Shown: positions 25,558-34,286 of the stretch, in pieces
Position numbering within the stretch: position 1 is the stretch's first letter
Layout: each line of letters starts with the position of its first letter
Assembly (NCBI RefSeq): GCF_004402215.1
Contig: NZ_SOEZ01000054.1
Span: 62,001 to 126,000 of the forward strand
Source: Cryobacterium tagatosivorans
GTDB taxonomy: Bacteria > Actinomycetota > Actinomycetes > Actinomycetales > Microbacteriaceae
Direction: 5' to 3'
Length of the DNA stretch: 64,000 nt
The notes under the pieces: generated by a model
Seen by the model: the letters and a program-made list of their open reading frames with translations, nothing else
The model's database searches: none
What the model was told of the DNA's origin: nothing
Translations under genes and position numbers: made by a program

Positions 25558-25644
25558 TGAGGGGGCTGAACCGGATCAGGGACGCGGGTCCGAATGATTT
25601 GCCCGCGCGGAAGCCGGCAATGATGCCCGAACCAGGAGAGACAA

Positions 25645-27726
25645 ATGACGTACAAAGATGTTCGCTCACGATCACTGACGAGGCCGGTGGCGCTCGTCGC
25701 CGCGGTGTCGATGCTGCTGCTGGGAGCTGGAACGGCCACCGCCGCGCTCGCCGCACCGGTGGCATCCGTTGTTCCCGCCGCCGCCCACTCGGCGCCCCCG
25801 CTGGCCAACCTGGACCACCTGAACTTCCTGCTCGACACGGTGCCGCTGGCCGAGGTCCCGGGCCACACCACCTACCAGCTCGACAGCAAGCCGACCGCGC
25901 AGGCCCCGTGGACCTATGCCGACAAGAAGCCCGACGGCAGCTACGGCCGCGTCGGCGGCGGATCGCTCGACCCCGCGACCGGCTACTGGAGCCAGGGCGC
26001 CTACAACGCGGACGACATCGCCCGCACGGCCGTGGTCTACCTGCGCCACTGGCAGCAGACCGGCGACGCCGGCAGTCGTGAGCACGCCTTCGAGACCCTG
26101 CGTTCGCTCACCTACCTGCAGACCGCGTCGGGCCCCAACGCGGGAAACGTCATCCTCTGGCAGCAGGCGGACGGCACGCTGACCCCGAGCGCCACGCCGA
26201 AGGAGCTGCCGGACCCGAGCGACTCCGCGGAGTCGTACTGGGTGGCACGCACCGTCTGGGCGCTCGGCGAGGGCTATGCGGCCTTCAAGGACGCCGATCC
26301 TGACTTCGCCGCCTTCCTCCAGGACCGCCTGCACCTGTCCCTCGACTCGCTGAACCGGCAGTCGCTCGGCAAGTACGGCACCTTCGACGTGGCCGACGGC
26401 GTGCAGGTTCCGGCGTGGCTCATCGCCGGCGGCGCCGACGCCTCCGCCGAGGCCGTGCTCGGGCTCTCCGCGTACGCCAGGGTCGCCCCCGGCGACAACC
26501 TCGCCGCTACCGCGCTCACCCGGCTGGCCGAGGGCGTTGCCGGGATGTCGTCCGGCTCCGTGAACCAGTGGCCGTACGGCGCGATGCTGCCGTGGAACAA
26601 GTCGCAGACGCTCTGGCACGCCTGGGGCGGGATGGCCCCGGCCGCCGTCGCCACGGCCGCCGACGTGCTCGGCCGGGGCGACCTGCTCACCGCCGCCATC
26701 AAGGATGCCGCCCAGTTCACCCCGCAGCTGCTCGCCGCCGGGGGACCGGACAACGCCTGGACGCCCACCCCGGGCGAGGCGCAGATCGCCTACGGCGTGG
26801 ACTCGAGGCTGCAGGGACTGGTGGCGACCGCGAAGGCCGCGAAGGCACCCGGGCTCCTCGACGTGGCGGCGATCACGGCCGGCTGGTACTTCGGTGCGAA
26901 CCGCAGCGGCGCCCCGGCGTACGACCCGACCAGCGGAACCACGGTCGACGGGATCGAATACGACGGCCGGGTGAACCACAACTCCGGCGCCGAATCGACC
27001 ATCCACGCGCTGCTCTCGATGCTCGTGCTGGACGCGAACCCCGCGCTGAAGGCGAAGGCGCTCGGCATCGATGAGACCGTCGCGACGAAGGGACTGAGCG
27101 TGGTCGAGGCCGAATCCGGGGCCGTCAGCGGCGCCGGATCCGTCGTGACGCCCCCGTCCGCCTGGACGGGCGAGGCCAACTGGTCGAAGGGCGCGTACGT
27201 GGCGCTCGGCGCCGGCGGCTCCGTGAGCATCCCCGTGCCCGCCGCCGACCAGGCCCGGAATGTCTACCCGATCGTCAACCAGGCCGTGACGCCGGCCGGG
27301 GCCACGCGCTGGGCCGCCGGCACGACCGCCCTGGGCAGCACGCCCAACGGCGGCGCGGGTGAGCAGGGCATCACGGATGCCCCGGGCAAGCTGTTCCCGT
27401 TCTCGCTGGCCCGCACCCTGTCGGCCGGCGCCACGAGCGTCGTTGGAACGAGCGACGGCGACGCAGCGCTCGACGCGCTGCTGATCCAGCCGCTGGTCTC
27501 GACCGTGTCCGTCACCGGGTCGGCCGGGGACTCGACCCTCTACGTGAGCGCGGCAACCGTGTCCAGCGTGCGCACGGTCGTGGTGCCGAAGGGCTACAAG
27601 CTCGTGCAGCGGGCCTACGACTCCAGTGGCCGGCTCGTCCCGACCCGGGGCGACACGCTCACCAGCGCCGGACGCGTGACGATTGCCGCCGGCGGCTTCA
27701 CCGTGGCGACGCTCGTGCGGAAGTAG
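25645..27726 (+). CDS. Secreted alpha/alpha-barrel glycosidase-like protein
   Basis: The 693-residue protein has a signal peptide (about 1-48, hydrophobic core VALVAAVSMLLLG). A long region rich in Trp, Tyr and Ala repeats (about 60-440: DDIARTAVVYLRHW, SYWVARTVWALGEGYAAF, WHAWGGMAPAAVA) resembles a six-hairpin alpha/alpha toroid as in glycoside hydrolases and lyases. A C-terminal beta-rich part beginning VVEAESGAVSGAGSVV looks like a carbohydrate-binding module. I cannot name the GH family or the catalytic acids. A LacI-type operator in its promoter supports a role in polysaccharide use. Confidence 0.75.
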   Translation: MTYKDVRSRSLTRPVALVAAVSMLLLGAGTATAALAAPVASVVPAAAHSAPPLANLDHLNFLLDTVPLAEVPGHTTYQLDSKPTAQAPWTYADKKPDGSYGRVGGGSLDPATGYWSQGAYNADDIARTAVVYLRHWQQTGDAGSREHAFETLRSLTYLQTASGPNAGNVILWQQADGTLTPSATPKELPDPSDSAESYWVARTVWALGEGYAAFKDADPDFAAFLQDRLHLSLDSLNRQSLGKYGTFDVADGVQVPAWLIAGGADASAEAVLGLSAYARVAPGDNLAATALTRLAEGVAGMSSGSVNQWPYGAMLPWNKSQTLWHAWGGMAPAAVATAADVLGRGDLLTAAIKDAAQFTPQLLAAGGPDNAWTPTPGEAQIAYGVDSRLQGLVATAKAAKAPGLLDVAAITAGWYFGANRSGAPAYDPTSGTTVDGIEYDGRVNHNSGAESTIHALLSMLVLDANPALKAKALGIDETVATKGLSVVEAESGAVSGAGSVVTPPSAWTGEANWSKGAYVALGAGGSVSIPVPAADQARNVYPIVNQAVTPAGATRWAAGTTALGSTPNGGAGEQGITDAPGKLFPFSLARTLSAGATSVVGTSDGDAALDALLIQPLVSTVSVTGSAGDSTLYVSAATVSSVRTVVVPKGYKLVQRAYDSSGRLVPTRGDTLTSAGRVTIAAGGFTVATLVRK

Positions 27727-27745
27727 GGAGCTGGTAACTGGCGGC

Positions 27746-27806
27746 GTTGAGTTGCGGACAAAGTACCTTCCCGGGCGCGCGGAAGGTACTTTGTCCGCAT
27801 CTCAAT
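27746..27806. repeat. Long inverted repeat, family B copy 2
   Basis: The arms (27746-27770, 27782-27806) pair nearly perfectly over 25 bp, core GCGGACAAAGTACCTTC, around an 11-nt loop. It lies between convergent genes, 20 bp after the glycosidase-like stop codon, and could end both transcripts as a hairpin. Confidence 0.85.
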
Positions 27807-27810
27807 CGGC

Positions 27811-27831
27811 GGGTTGGGGCTGGGGTTGGGG
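27811..27831 (+). other. G-rich tract with four G runs
   Basis: Four runs of three to four G separated by TT, CT and TT could form a G-quadruplex on the plus strand. The tract continues as a degenerate GGGGCT repeat towards 27850. It lies between convergent genes, adjacent to a family B hairpin. Confidence 0.5.
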
Positions 27832-27844
27832 CTATGGCTGGGGC

Positions 27845-28516
27845 TCAGGGCTGGGCCGCGGCGATGAGGACCGTGTCGAGGGCGATGCGGGCAGGGGCAT
27901 CCGCGCCGTGCGCGTGCGCGTGCGCGTCATCGGGCCCCTCGGGATCCGTGGCGAGGTCGCGGCCGACCGTCTCGCAGCGCAGTACGTCCAGGGTGCCGAC
28001 CGAGGAGCGCAGGATCTCCGGGGTGTACAGGATGTCGGGGTTGCCCGGCCCGGGCGCCCCTGTGCCGATGTTCAACCGGTCGTGGCCGACGACGAGCAGG
28101 TGCCCGCCGGGGGCGACCCAGCCGGCGGCCCGGGCGAGTACGTGCCGGAGCTCGGCCTCTGGCAGCTGCAGGTACATGATCGTGACGAGGTCGAAGCGTT
28201 CCTCGGGGGACCAGCTGACGGCATCCGCGACCAGCCAGCTCACCGCGGCGCCGGCGTCGTCGGCGTGCTTCCGGGCCAGGTCGATCGCCTCGGCGGAGAA
28301 GTCCACGCCGGTCACGTTCCAGCCCTGCGTCGCCAGCCAGATCGCCGTGCGGCCGTCGCCGGTGGCGAGGTCGAGCGCCCGGCCCGGCGTCCAGGCGGGC
28401 ACCGTGTCGATGACGATCGCGGGCGGCAACGCGGACCAGAGCCGGGTCTCGGCCCCGCCCTGCGCCTCGCGGTAGCGCGCGTCCCACGCGCTCGCGTCCC
28501 AGGTGTTCGCGGCCAT
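27845..28516 (-). CDS. Class I SAM-dependent methyltransferase
   Basis: The 223-residue protein has a Rossmann-like methyltransferase core: motif I ALDLATGDGRTAIWLA, VTGVDFSAEAIDLAR (acidic end of strand 2), WLVADAVSWSPEERFDLVTIMYL (motifs II/III) and LARAAGWVAPGGHLLVVGHD. The C terminus contains a His/Ala-rich stretch (DDAHAHAHGADAP). The start MAANTWDASAWDARY is typical of the family. Substrate unknown. It is flanked by two family B hairpins. Confidence 0.82.
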   Translation of the reverse strand: MAANTWDASAWDARYREAQGGAETRLWSALPPAIVIDTVPAWTPGRALDLATGDGRTAIWLATQGWNVTGVDFSAEAIDLARKHADDAGAAVSWLVADAVSWSPEERFDLVTIMYLQLPEAELRHVLARAAGWVAPGGHLLVVGHDRLNIGTGAPGPGNPDILYTPEILRSSVGTLDVLRCETVGRDLATDPEGPDDAHAHAHGADAPARIALDTVLIAAAQP

Positions 28517-28562
28517 GGTGTCCCTTTCGTCCCAGCATCCTCGTCCCCGCGCGACCGCGCCG

Positions 28563-28622
28563 GTTGAGATGCGGAAAAAGTACCCTCAGTTTGGAAACGA
28601 AGGTACTTTCTCCGCAACTGAG
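28563..28622. repeat. Long inverted repeat, family B copy 3
   Basis: The arms (28563-28587, 28599-28622) show the family B pattern with TGCGGAAAAAGTACCC and GGTACTTTCTCCGCA around the loop AGTTTGGAAAC (11 nt). It lies between two minus-strand genes, 24 bp beyond the HAD gene stop and about 50 bp before the methyltransferase start. Confidence 0.82.
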
Positions 28623-28645
28623 GCGGTCGGCGCCAGAGGGGTTGG

Positions 28646-29314
28646 CTAGCCCAGCAGCAGTTTGGCGAGCTGGTCGACGGAGTACACGGTGGCGGTGGCT
28701 TCGGCGGCCTCGGCCGGCGAGCCGTAGCCCCACTCGACCATGATCGTGGGCACGCCGTTCGCGGCGGCACCCTCGGCGTCGTAGCTGCGGTCGCCGACCA
28801 TGACCGGCGCGGTGATGCTGGCGCCCGCCACCTCGAGCCGGCGCAGGGCCTCGGCGACGATGTCGGCCTTGGCACTGCGGGTCTCGCTGTCGGATGCCCC
28901 GACGATGGCGGTGAAGTACTTGGCGAGGCCGAAGTGCTCGAGGATCTCGATCGCGCTGTGCTCCGGCTTGCTTGTTGCCAGGGCGAGCGGGATGCCCATG
29001 GCGTAGATCCGCTCGAGCAGGCCGGCGACGCCGGGGTACACGGCGGTGTCCAGGGACGACTCGCCCTGGTAGTCCGCGCGGTAGACGGCGAGGGCCTCTG
29101 TCGCCTCGTCCGGGGTCATGCCGGCGTACTCGCGGAAGGCGGCGAGCATGGGCGGACCCACGTAGGCGAGGAGTTCGGCGTCGGAGGGGACGGGGCGGCC
29201 CAGCACGGCGAACGTGCGGGCGAGGGAGTTGGTGATGGCCGGGGCGGAATCGGTGATCGTTCCGTCGAGGTCAAAGAGGATGGCGCTCCAGGTGCGCGTC
29301 AATGTCGGATTCAC
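28646..29314 (-). CDS. HAD-superfamily phosphatase (phosphoglycolate phosphatase-like)
   Basis: The 222-residue protein has all HAD motifs: nucleophile ILFDLDGTITDS (about 12-23), motif II LATSKP, motif III Lys in SAKADIV, and motif IV VGDRSYDAEGAAANG. The alpha-helical cap follows motif I, as in phosphoglycolate phosphatase and related small-molecule phosphatases. The exact substrate cannot be read. It follows nucS on the same strand after 102 bp. Confidence 0.85.
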   Translation of the reverse strand: MNPTLTRTWSAILFDLDGTITDSAPAITNSLARTFAVLGRPVPSDAELLAYVGPPMLAAFREYAGMTPDEATEALAVYRADYQGESSLDTAVYPGVAGLLERIYAMGIPLALATSKPEHSAIEILEHFGLAKYFTAIVGASDSETRSAKADIVAEALRRLEVAGASITAPVMVGDRSYDAEGAAANGVPTIMVEWGYGSPAEAAEATATVYSVDQLAKLLLG

Positions 29315-29416
29315 GCGTCAATCCTAGGCGTGAGTGAATGGGGATTTGGCCACCCGACTCCGGAACAACCCGTTCTGGGGCCACTTGCGCGACCGAAACT
29401 CAAAGTGAACGGGACT

Positions 29417-30112
29417 TTAAAACAGGCGAGACTGGGTGTCGTCGAGCCCGCGCATGGCATCGTAATCGAGCAGAAGGCAGCGGATTCCGCGGTCCTCGGC
29501 GAGCATCCGGGCCTGCGGCTTGATCTCCTGGGCGGCGAAGACCCCGGCCACGGGGGCCAGGTGCGGGTCGCGGTTCATCAGCTCGAGGTAGCGGGTGAGC
29601 TGCTCCACGCCGTCGATGTCGCCGCGCCGCTTGAGCTCGACCGCGACCGAGCCGCCCGCGGCATCCCTGGCCAGGATGTCGACCGGCCCGATGGCGGTCA
29701 TGTACTCGCGGCGCACGAGGGTGTGGCCGTCGCCGAGCAGGTGTATGTGTTCGGCCAGCAGCTTCTGCAGGTGCGCTTCGACGCCGTCCTTGATCAGGCC
29801 GGGGTCGATGCCGAGCTCGTGGGCCGAGTCGTGCAGCACCTCGTGGATGCTGACGATCAACTGGTCGTCGGTCTTGCCGTGGCTGACCGTCCAGAGGGCG
29901 GTGACGCCGGCATCCGTCTGGTACTCATCGGGCGCCGATTCGGCCAGGCTGCACGGCGGGCTCATCCAGTTGAGCGGCTTGTAGGAGCCGCCGTCGGAGT
30001 GGATGAGGACACTGCCGTCCGATTTGAGCATGAGCAGGCGGGTGGCCAGCGGCAGGTGCGCGCTGAGTCTCCCGGCGTAATCCACGGAACATTTGGCTAT
30101 GACTAGGCGCAC
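29417..30112 (-). CDS. nucS: Mismatch-specific endonuclease NucS/EndoMS
   Basis: NucS performs the non-MutSL mismatch repair of actinobacteria by making double-strand cuts at mismatches. The 231-residue protein starts [16 protein letters not shown] and has an N-terminal binding half and a C-terminal RecB-like nuclease: [29 protein letters not shown] (Glu-x-Lys). The extreme C terminus, QSRLF, fits the beta-clamp contact motif known for this family. There is no mutS or mutL nearby, as expected. A 19-bp gap separates it from the upstream MFS gene. Confidence 0.95.
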   Translation of the reverse strand: MRLVIAKCSVDYAGRLSAHLPLATRLLMLKSDGSVLIHSDGGSYKPLNWMSPPCSLAESAPDEYQTDAGVTALWTVSHGKTDDQLIVSIHEVLHDSAHELGIDPGLIKDGVEAHLQKLLAEHIHLLGDGHTLVRREYMTAIGPVDILARDAAGGSVAVELKRRGDIDGVEQLTRYLELMNRDPHLAPVAGVFAAQEIKPQARMLAEDRGIRCLLLDYDAMRGLDDTQSRLF

Positions 30113-30131
30113 CCGTCGAGCCTAATCGAAG

Positions 30132-31421
30132 CTAGGCGGAGGGGCGGTTCGCCTCTCGGGCGGCCGGCGCCGCGAGCCCGGCCAGCACCATCAGCGCGAT
30201 GATCACGAACAGCGCGTTCAGGATGCCGATGGCCTCGCCCAGCAGGCCGAGCGCCGGCGGGCCGACGAGGAACGCGAAATAGCCGATCATGGCCACGGCG
30301 CTCACCCGGGCCGCGGCGTTCTTCGCATCGTCGGCGGCGGCCGACATGCCCACCGGGAAGCCGAGGGAGGCGCCGAGCCCCCACAGGACCGCACCGGCGT
30401 AGACGAGCGCGGTGCCCGGCGCCAGGATGAACACGAGCAGGCCGACGATGCCCAGCGCCGAGCTGGCGCGGAGCACCGGGACGCGCCCGAACCGGTCGAG
30501 CACCGGCCCCCCGAGCACCCGGCCGACCGTCATCGCCGCCACGAACACGCCGAAGACGATCGCGCCGGCCGCGTTGCTGAAGCCGTGCCCGTCGACGGCG
30601 GCGATCGCCAGCCAGTCGTTGGCCGAACCCTCCGCGAACGTCATGCCGAGGACGATGACCCCGATCAGGAGCACCTTCGAGTCCTTCCAGACCGCGAGGC
30701 TGCCGCGCAGGCGGGCTCGCCACGGCCCCGGCGCCTCGGCCACGTGCGACAGGGCCGCGTCGTCGCCCAGCTCCGGCAGCAGGGGGACCGACCGCACGGC
30801 GATGATCGCGGTGCCGAGCACGACGAGCGCGATCGGCGCCAGGTGCCAGAAGACGGACAGGTCGAGCACGTAGGCGGCGCTGCCGAGCAGGGCGCCGACG
30901 ACCGTGCCGAGGCTGAAGCAGGCGTGCATCAGCGGCATCAGGGTCTTGCCGATCGCCCGCTCGGCCGCCGCGCCCTCGACGTTCATGATGACGTCGACCG
31001 CCCCCAGGCCGATCCCGACGAGGGCCAGGCCGGCGAACACGAATGCCGCGGAGGGCAGCAGGCTGGAGCCGGCGCCGACCGCGACCATCCCGGCGGATGC
31101 GACGATCATGCCCAGCAGCATCGCCCGGCGCGCGCCGAGGCGGGCGAGCAGCCAGGCCGCGCTGAGCAGGCCGAGAACGGAGCCGCCCGACAGCCCGAAG
31201 ATGATGAGGCCGACCTGGGCGGTGTCGAGCTGGAGGCCGTCGCGGATGGCGGGGACCCGGGAGAACCAGGTGGCCAGGGCCAGGCCGCTGACGAAGAACA
31301 GGGCGAAGACGGCGTTGCGCCAGGCGAGCAGGGCGTGCCGGTCCGCTCGGTCGGGGGTCGCCGGGCCTGGCGCGTTGGGGCCGGATGCGTAGGGTCCTGC
31401 TGCGTTGGCGGGCTGGGTCAC
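30132..31421 (-). CDS. MFS transporter (YbjJ/fucose-permease-like)
   Basis: The protein of about 429 residues has roughly 12 membrane segments, starting with WRNAVFALFFVSGLALATWFSRVPAIRD, which is typical of the bacterial YbjJ-like MFS branch. The motif GLGAVDVIMNVEGAAAERA follows helix 4. The start is GTG 31421 with AGGA upstream; the in-frame extension to 31481 crosses a palindrome in the promoter region. Substrate unknown. It is directly upstream of nucS, and readthrough into nucS is possible. Confidence 0.83.
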   Translation of the reverse strand: MTQPANAAGPYASGPNAPGPATPDRADRHALLAWRNAVFALFFVSGLALATWFSRVPAIRDGLQLDTAQVGLIIFGLSGGSVLGLLSAAWLLARLGARRAMLLGMIVASAGMVAVGAGSSLLPSAAFVFAGLALVGIGLGAVDVIMNVEGAAAERAIGKTLMPLMHACFSLGTVVGALLGSAAYVLDLSVFWHLAPIALVVLGTAIIAVRSVPLLPELGDDAALSHVAEAPGPWRARLRGSLAVWKDSKVLLIGVIVLGMTFAEGSANDWLAIAAVDGHGFSNAAGAIVFGVFVAAMTVGRVLGGPVLDRFGRVPVLRASSALGIVGLLVFILAPGTALVYAGAVLWGLGASLGFPVGMSAAADDAKNAAARVSAVAMIGYFAFLVGPPALGLLGEAIGILNALFVIIALMVLAGLAAPAAREANRPSA

Positions 31422-31455
31422 GGATGGTCCTGAGGGCTGGGAGATACAGGGGAAC

Positions 31456-31471
31456 CGATTCGAACGAATCG
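31456..31471. promoter_or_regulatory. Short palindrome upstream of the MFS gene
   Basis: CGATTCG and CGAATCG flank AA, a 16-bp dyad 35 bp upstream of the MFS start. No regulator gene is adjacent. It may be an operator, but the sequence is short. Confidence 0.4.
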
Positions 31472-31537
31472 ACCTGACCAAACTAACCGACGTGGCAAAC
31501 GGATGTGCGTGGGCAGCCGGAACAGGCCGGCTGCCGG

Positions 31538-31975
31538 TCAGAAGTTGCCGAGGCCCTTGCCGATGACGACGACTCCGATGACGAGGAGCAGCACGCTCAT
31601 GACCGTGCCATTGTTCTGTTCGAGCCAGCCGCGCAGGCCCCGGAGCGGTCCCGCCATGAGGGAGGCGGCGATCAGGTAGGCGAGGACCGGGACGGCCACG
31701 CTGGCGGCGGCGATCGCAAGGAAGACGATGGTCACGACGAAGCTGCTCCCCGGACCCCGGCCGCTCGCGCCGATGGACACTCCCGCGGCGGCGCCGAGGA
31801 GCAGGTTCTTCGGGTTGACCGCCGCGAGCAGGAATCCGAGGAGGAGGCCGCGCCCGACGGTCATGCGGTCGATCGCGCCCATCCAGTGGGGAAGCTTCGC
31901 CGGCTCACCGGGCCTCGGGCGGCTCCGCCACTGGCGCACGGCGAGGAAGAGCAACCCGGCGCCCATCCGGGCGTT
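31538..31975 (-). pseudogene. GAP-family membrane protein, N-terminally truncated
   Basis: The last roughly 145 codons match the C-terminal two thirds of GAP (peptidoglycolipid exporter/addressing) proteins: GLLFLAVRQWRSRPRPGEPAKLPHWMGAIDRMT, then GFLLAAVNPKNLLLGAAAGV and two further membrane segments. Intact members have some 80 more N-terminal residues with two or three membrane helices. Here the resemblance ends at about 31975, only about 40 bp from the start of the divergent SDR gene. An ATG at 31966 could still begin a short product. Probably a remnant cut by a rearrangement. Confidence 0.65.
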
Positions 31976-32017
31976 AGATGGTTCCCAGGGTTGGTGGACC
32001 ACGCCGAGGAGGATCAG

Positions 32018-32701
32018 ATGGCCGACGGACAGGCGAGAACGGCGCTGGTGACCGGTGCCGCCGGGCGTGCCGGCCGCGCCCTGGCCCTGGGCCTCGCGGC
32101 CCGGGGAGACCGGGTGGTCGCCGCAGACCGTGACGTCGCCGGAGCCCGGGAAACGGTCGCCCTGATCGAAGCCGACGGCGGTACGGCCCTCGCGGTCGGC
32201 GTCGACGTCACGGTCCTCAATTCGGCCAGGGCGCTGGCCCTGACCGCGGCCGACTTCAGCGGCGAGCGAGGCGGCGGCGGCCGGATCGACGTCGTCATCA
32301 ACGCGGCGAGCGACGCCGGCGCGGACAGCGCCCCGTTCACCGAGGTCGACGTCGACGAGTGGGACCGGCTCATGGCGGTCAATCTCAAGGGCCCGTGGCT
32401 GGTGACCCGGGCCTGCTCGCGGTTCCTGCCCCCGGGCGGGAAGGTGGTCATCCTGTGCGCCGCGGTGGCCGGCGGCTCCGCGCGGGCGGTGCACTCCGCG
32501 GCATCCGAGGGCGGGGTGATCGCCCTGGCCAGGGCGCTCGCCGAGGAGCTCAGGGGACGAGGAGTCACCGTCAACGCGGTCGTGCCGGGCGCCGGCGAGC
32601 CGGACGACATCGTCGGCGCCGCGCTCTTCCTGGCCGGCCCCGGCAGCGCCCGAATCACCGGCCAGGCCCTCGTCGTCGACGATGGCCGGCCCTTCGGCTG
32701 A
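32018..32701 (+). CDS. SDR-family protein with degenerate active site
   Basis: The 227-residue protein has the short-chain dehydrogenase fold: ALVTGAAGRAGRALALGLAARG, VDVVINAASDAG-like NAG region (read as DVVINAAS), VNLKGPWLVTRA, and the C-terminal ITGQALVVDDGRPFG. But the active site is abnormal. The Tyr-x3-Lys motif is replaced by His159-Ser-Ala-Ala-Ser-Glu, the catalytic Ser in VVILCAAVAG is Ala, and the glycine motif is TGAAGRAG. It may bind nucleotide without classical reductase activity. GAGGAGG precedes the ATG. Confidence 0.78.
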   Translation: MADGQARTALVTGAAGRAGRALALGLAARGDRVVAADRDVAGARETVALIEADGGTALAVGVDVTVLNSARALALTAADFSGERGGGGRIDVVINAASDAGADSAPFTEVDVDEWDRLMAVNLKGPWLVTRACSRFLPPGGKVVILCAAVAGGSARAVHSAASEGGVIALARALAEELRGRGVTVNAVVPGAGEPDDIVGAALFLAGPGSARITGQALVVDDGRPFG

Positions 32702-32739
32702 GCCCCCACCGCCGGCGGCCCGGGCAACTGTTCCCCGAG

Positions 32740-32777
32740 CGGACGACTGTTCCCGGCGCACCGGCCACAGTCGTCCG
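32740..32777. terminator. Hairpin between convergent SDR and MATE genes (hairpin G)
   Basis: CGGACGACTGT (32740-32750) pairs exactly with 32767-32777 around a 16-nt loop. ACTGTTCCCCG/GACTGTTCCCGG is also a direct repeat across the left arm. There is no T run, so it could be a weak bidirectional terminator or a single hairpin repeat of the kind seen elsewhere in the window. Confidence 0.45.
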
Positions 32778-32825
32778 ATACGGCCACTCTCGGCTCCCGT
32801 CCGCCGCGACTGCGCCGGCCCGAGC

Positions 32826-34169
32826 TCAGCGGGCGCCGACGACCATCCAGCGGGCGGTGCGTGCGCGGAGGCCGAGCGTGACCGCGCGGGCGCCGAGGTA
32901 ACCGAACGCGAACGCGGCCATCAGCAGCGCGAGGCCCGTTGCCCCGGCGGGAGCCCAGAGCAGCACTGCGACGGCGAGCGGCACGAACGCGGCGAGGTTC
33001 GCCAGGCCGGTCAGGGCGAGGTAGCGCGCGTCCCCGGCGCCGATGAGCACGCCGTCGAGCACGAACACGACCCCGCCGAGCGGCACGGATGCCCCGAGCA
33101 CGATGAGCGCCGGGGGCAGCAGGTCGGTGACCTCGGTCGCCCCGGTGAAGAGTCCGCCGAGGATGCCGGACAACGCGATCACGAGCATCCCCAGCACCGC
33201 CCCGGCGAGGACTCCCCACTCGAGGCAGCGGCGGAGGACCGCGCGCACGCCGGCCAGGTCGCCGGCGCCGAGGCCCCGCCCGACGAGTGCCTGGGCCGCG
33301 ATCGCGAGGGCGTCGAGGGCGAAGGCGAGCGTCGCGAACAGCGTCATGGCGATCTGGAAGGCCGCGAGGTCCGGGGAGCCGAGCCGAGCGGCCACGAAGA
33401 CGGCGAGCAGCATCGCCGCGCGCAGGCTCACGGTGCGCAGGAACAGCCAGCCGCCGGATGCCGCGCCCAGCAGCATCCCGGCCCGGTGCGGGCGGAGGCG
33501 CGCGCCGTCCCGCCTGGCCTGCCGCACGATGACGGCGAGGTACACGGCCACCATGCCCCACTGGGCGACGACCGTGCCGATGGCCGACCCGGCGATCCCG
33601 AGGCCGAGGCCGTAGATGAAGAGCAGGTTGAGCACGATGTTCGCGGCGAAGCCGATGCCGGCCACCCAGAGCGGGGTGCGCGTGTCCTGCAGCCCGCGGA
33701 GCAGCCCGGTGGCGGCGAACACGAGCAGCATCGCGGGGATGCCGAACATCGAGATGCCGAGGTAGGTCACGGCCGCCGCGGCGACGTCCGGCTCGGCGCC
33801 GAACGCCCCGACCAGCAGCGGCGTGGCGAACCAGCCGACCAGCGCGAGCAGGGCACCGAGGCCGAGGGCGAGCCAGAGCCCGTCGATGCCGACGGAGACC
33901 GCCCGGCGGCGGTCGCCCGCGCCGAGCCACCGGGCGACGGCCGGGGTCGTGCTGTAGGCGAGGAAGACCATCAGGCCGATGATCGTCTGCAGCACCGCGC
34001 TGGCCAGGCCGAGGCCGGCCAGGGGGATCGTGCCGAGGTGCCCCACCATGGCGGCGTCGGCGAGCAGGAACAGCGGTTCGGCGATGAGCGCGCCGACGGC
34101 GGGGACGGCGAGGCGGAGGATCTCGCGGTCCACTGGCTGGCGGTGGAACAGGGTGATAGTGATGCTCAC
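32826..34169 (-). CDS. MATE-family efflux transporter (DinF-like)
   Basis: The 447-residue protein has 12 membrane segments in two homologous halves. Signatures: DREILRLAVPAVGALIAEPLFLLADAAMVGHLG in sections, GLLRGLQDTRTPLWVA, and LVGRGLGAGD. These are typical of the DinF subfamily, cation-coupled exporters of organic cations or oxidised compounds. It is divergent from the HNH gene, with 117 bp between them. Substrate unknown. Confidence 0.9.
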   Translation of the reverse strand: MSITITLFHRQPVDREILRLAVPAVGALIAEPLFLLADAAMVGHLGTIPLAGLGLASAVLQTIIGLMVFLAYSTTPAVARWLGAGDRRRAVSVGIDGLWLALGLGALLALVGWFATPLLVGAFGAEPDVAAAAVTYLGISMFGIPAMLLVFAATGLLRGLQDTRTPLWVAGIGFAANIVLNLLFIYGLGLGIAGSAIGTVVAQWGMVAVYLAVIVRQARRDGARLRPHRAGMLLGAASGGWLFLRTVSLRAAMLLAVFVAARLGSPDLAAFQIAMTLFATLAFALDALAIAAQALVGRGLGAGDLAGVRAVLRRCLEWGVLAGAVLGMLVIALSGILGGLFTGATEVTDLLPPALIVLGASVPLGGVVFVLDGVLIGAGDARYLALTGLANLAAFVPLAVAVLLWAPAGATGLALLMAAFAFGYLGARAVTLGLRARTARWMVVGAR

Positions 34170-34274
34170 GACTCTAGGTCAGCGGGCAGGTGGCCCGCCG
34201 GAGCACTCGAATAAAACTACTAAATCTTCTTTCCACAGTGTTGATGAATCCTCGTATTCATGTTCTAATCGCGC

Positions 34275-34280
34275 TAGAAT
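34275..34280 (+). promoter_or_regulatory. Putative -10 element of a leaderless promoter
   Basis: TAGAAT ends 6 nt before the ATG of the DUF222/HNH gene, so transcription would begin at or next to the start codon. No -35 hexamer at the usual spacing is evident. The surrounding 80 bp are clearly more AT-rich than the rest of the region. Confidence 0.45.
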
Positions 34281-34286
34281 CGGGGC

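Noticed and set aside
29360-29385. Short inverted repeat CCGGAAC / GTTCTGG between nucS and the HAD gene
   Set aside because: Seven base pairs including a wobble, without a T run; too weak to call a terminator.
32014-33930. Long minus-strand frame across SDR and MATE genes
   Set aside because: It overlaps two recognisable genes in other frames, and its translation is an Arg/Pro/Ala-rich shadow.
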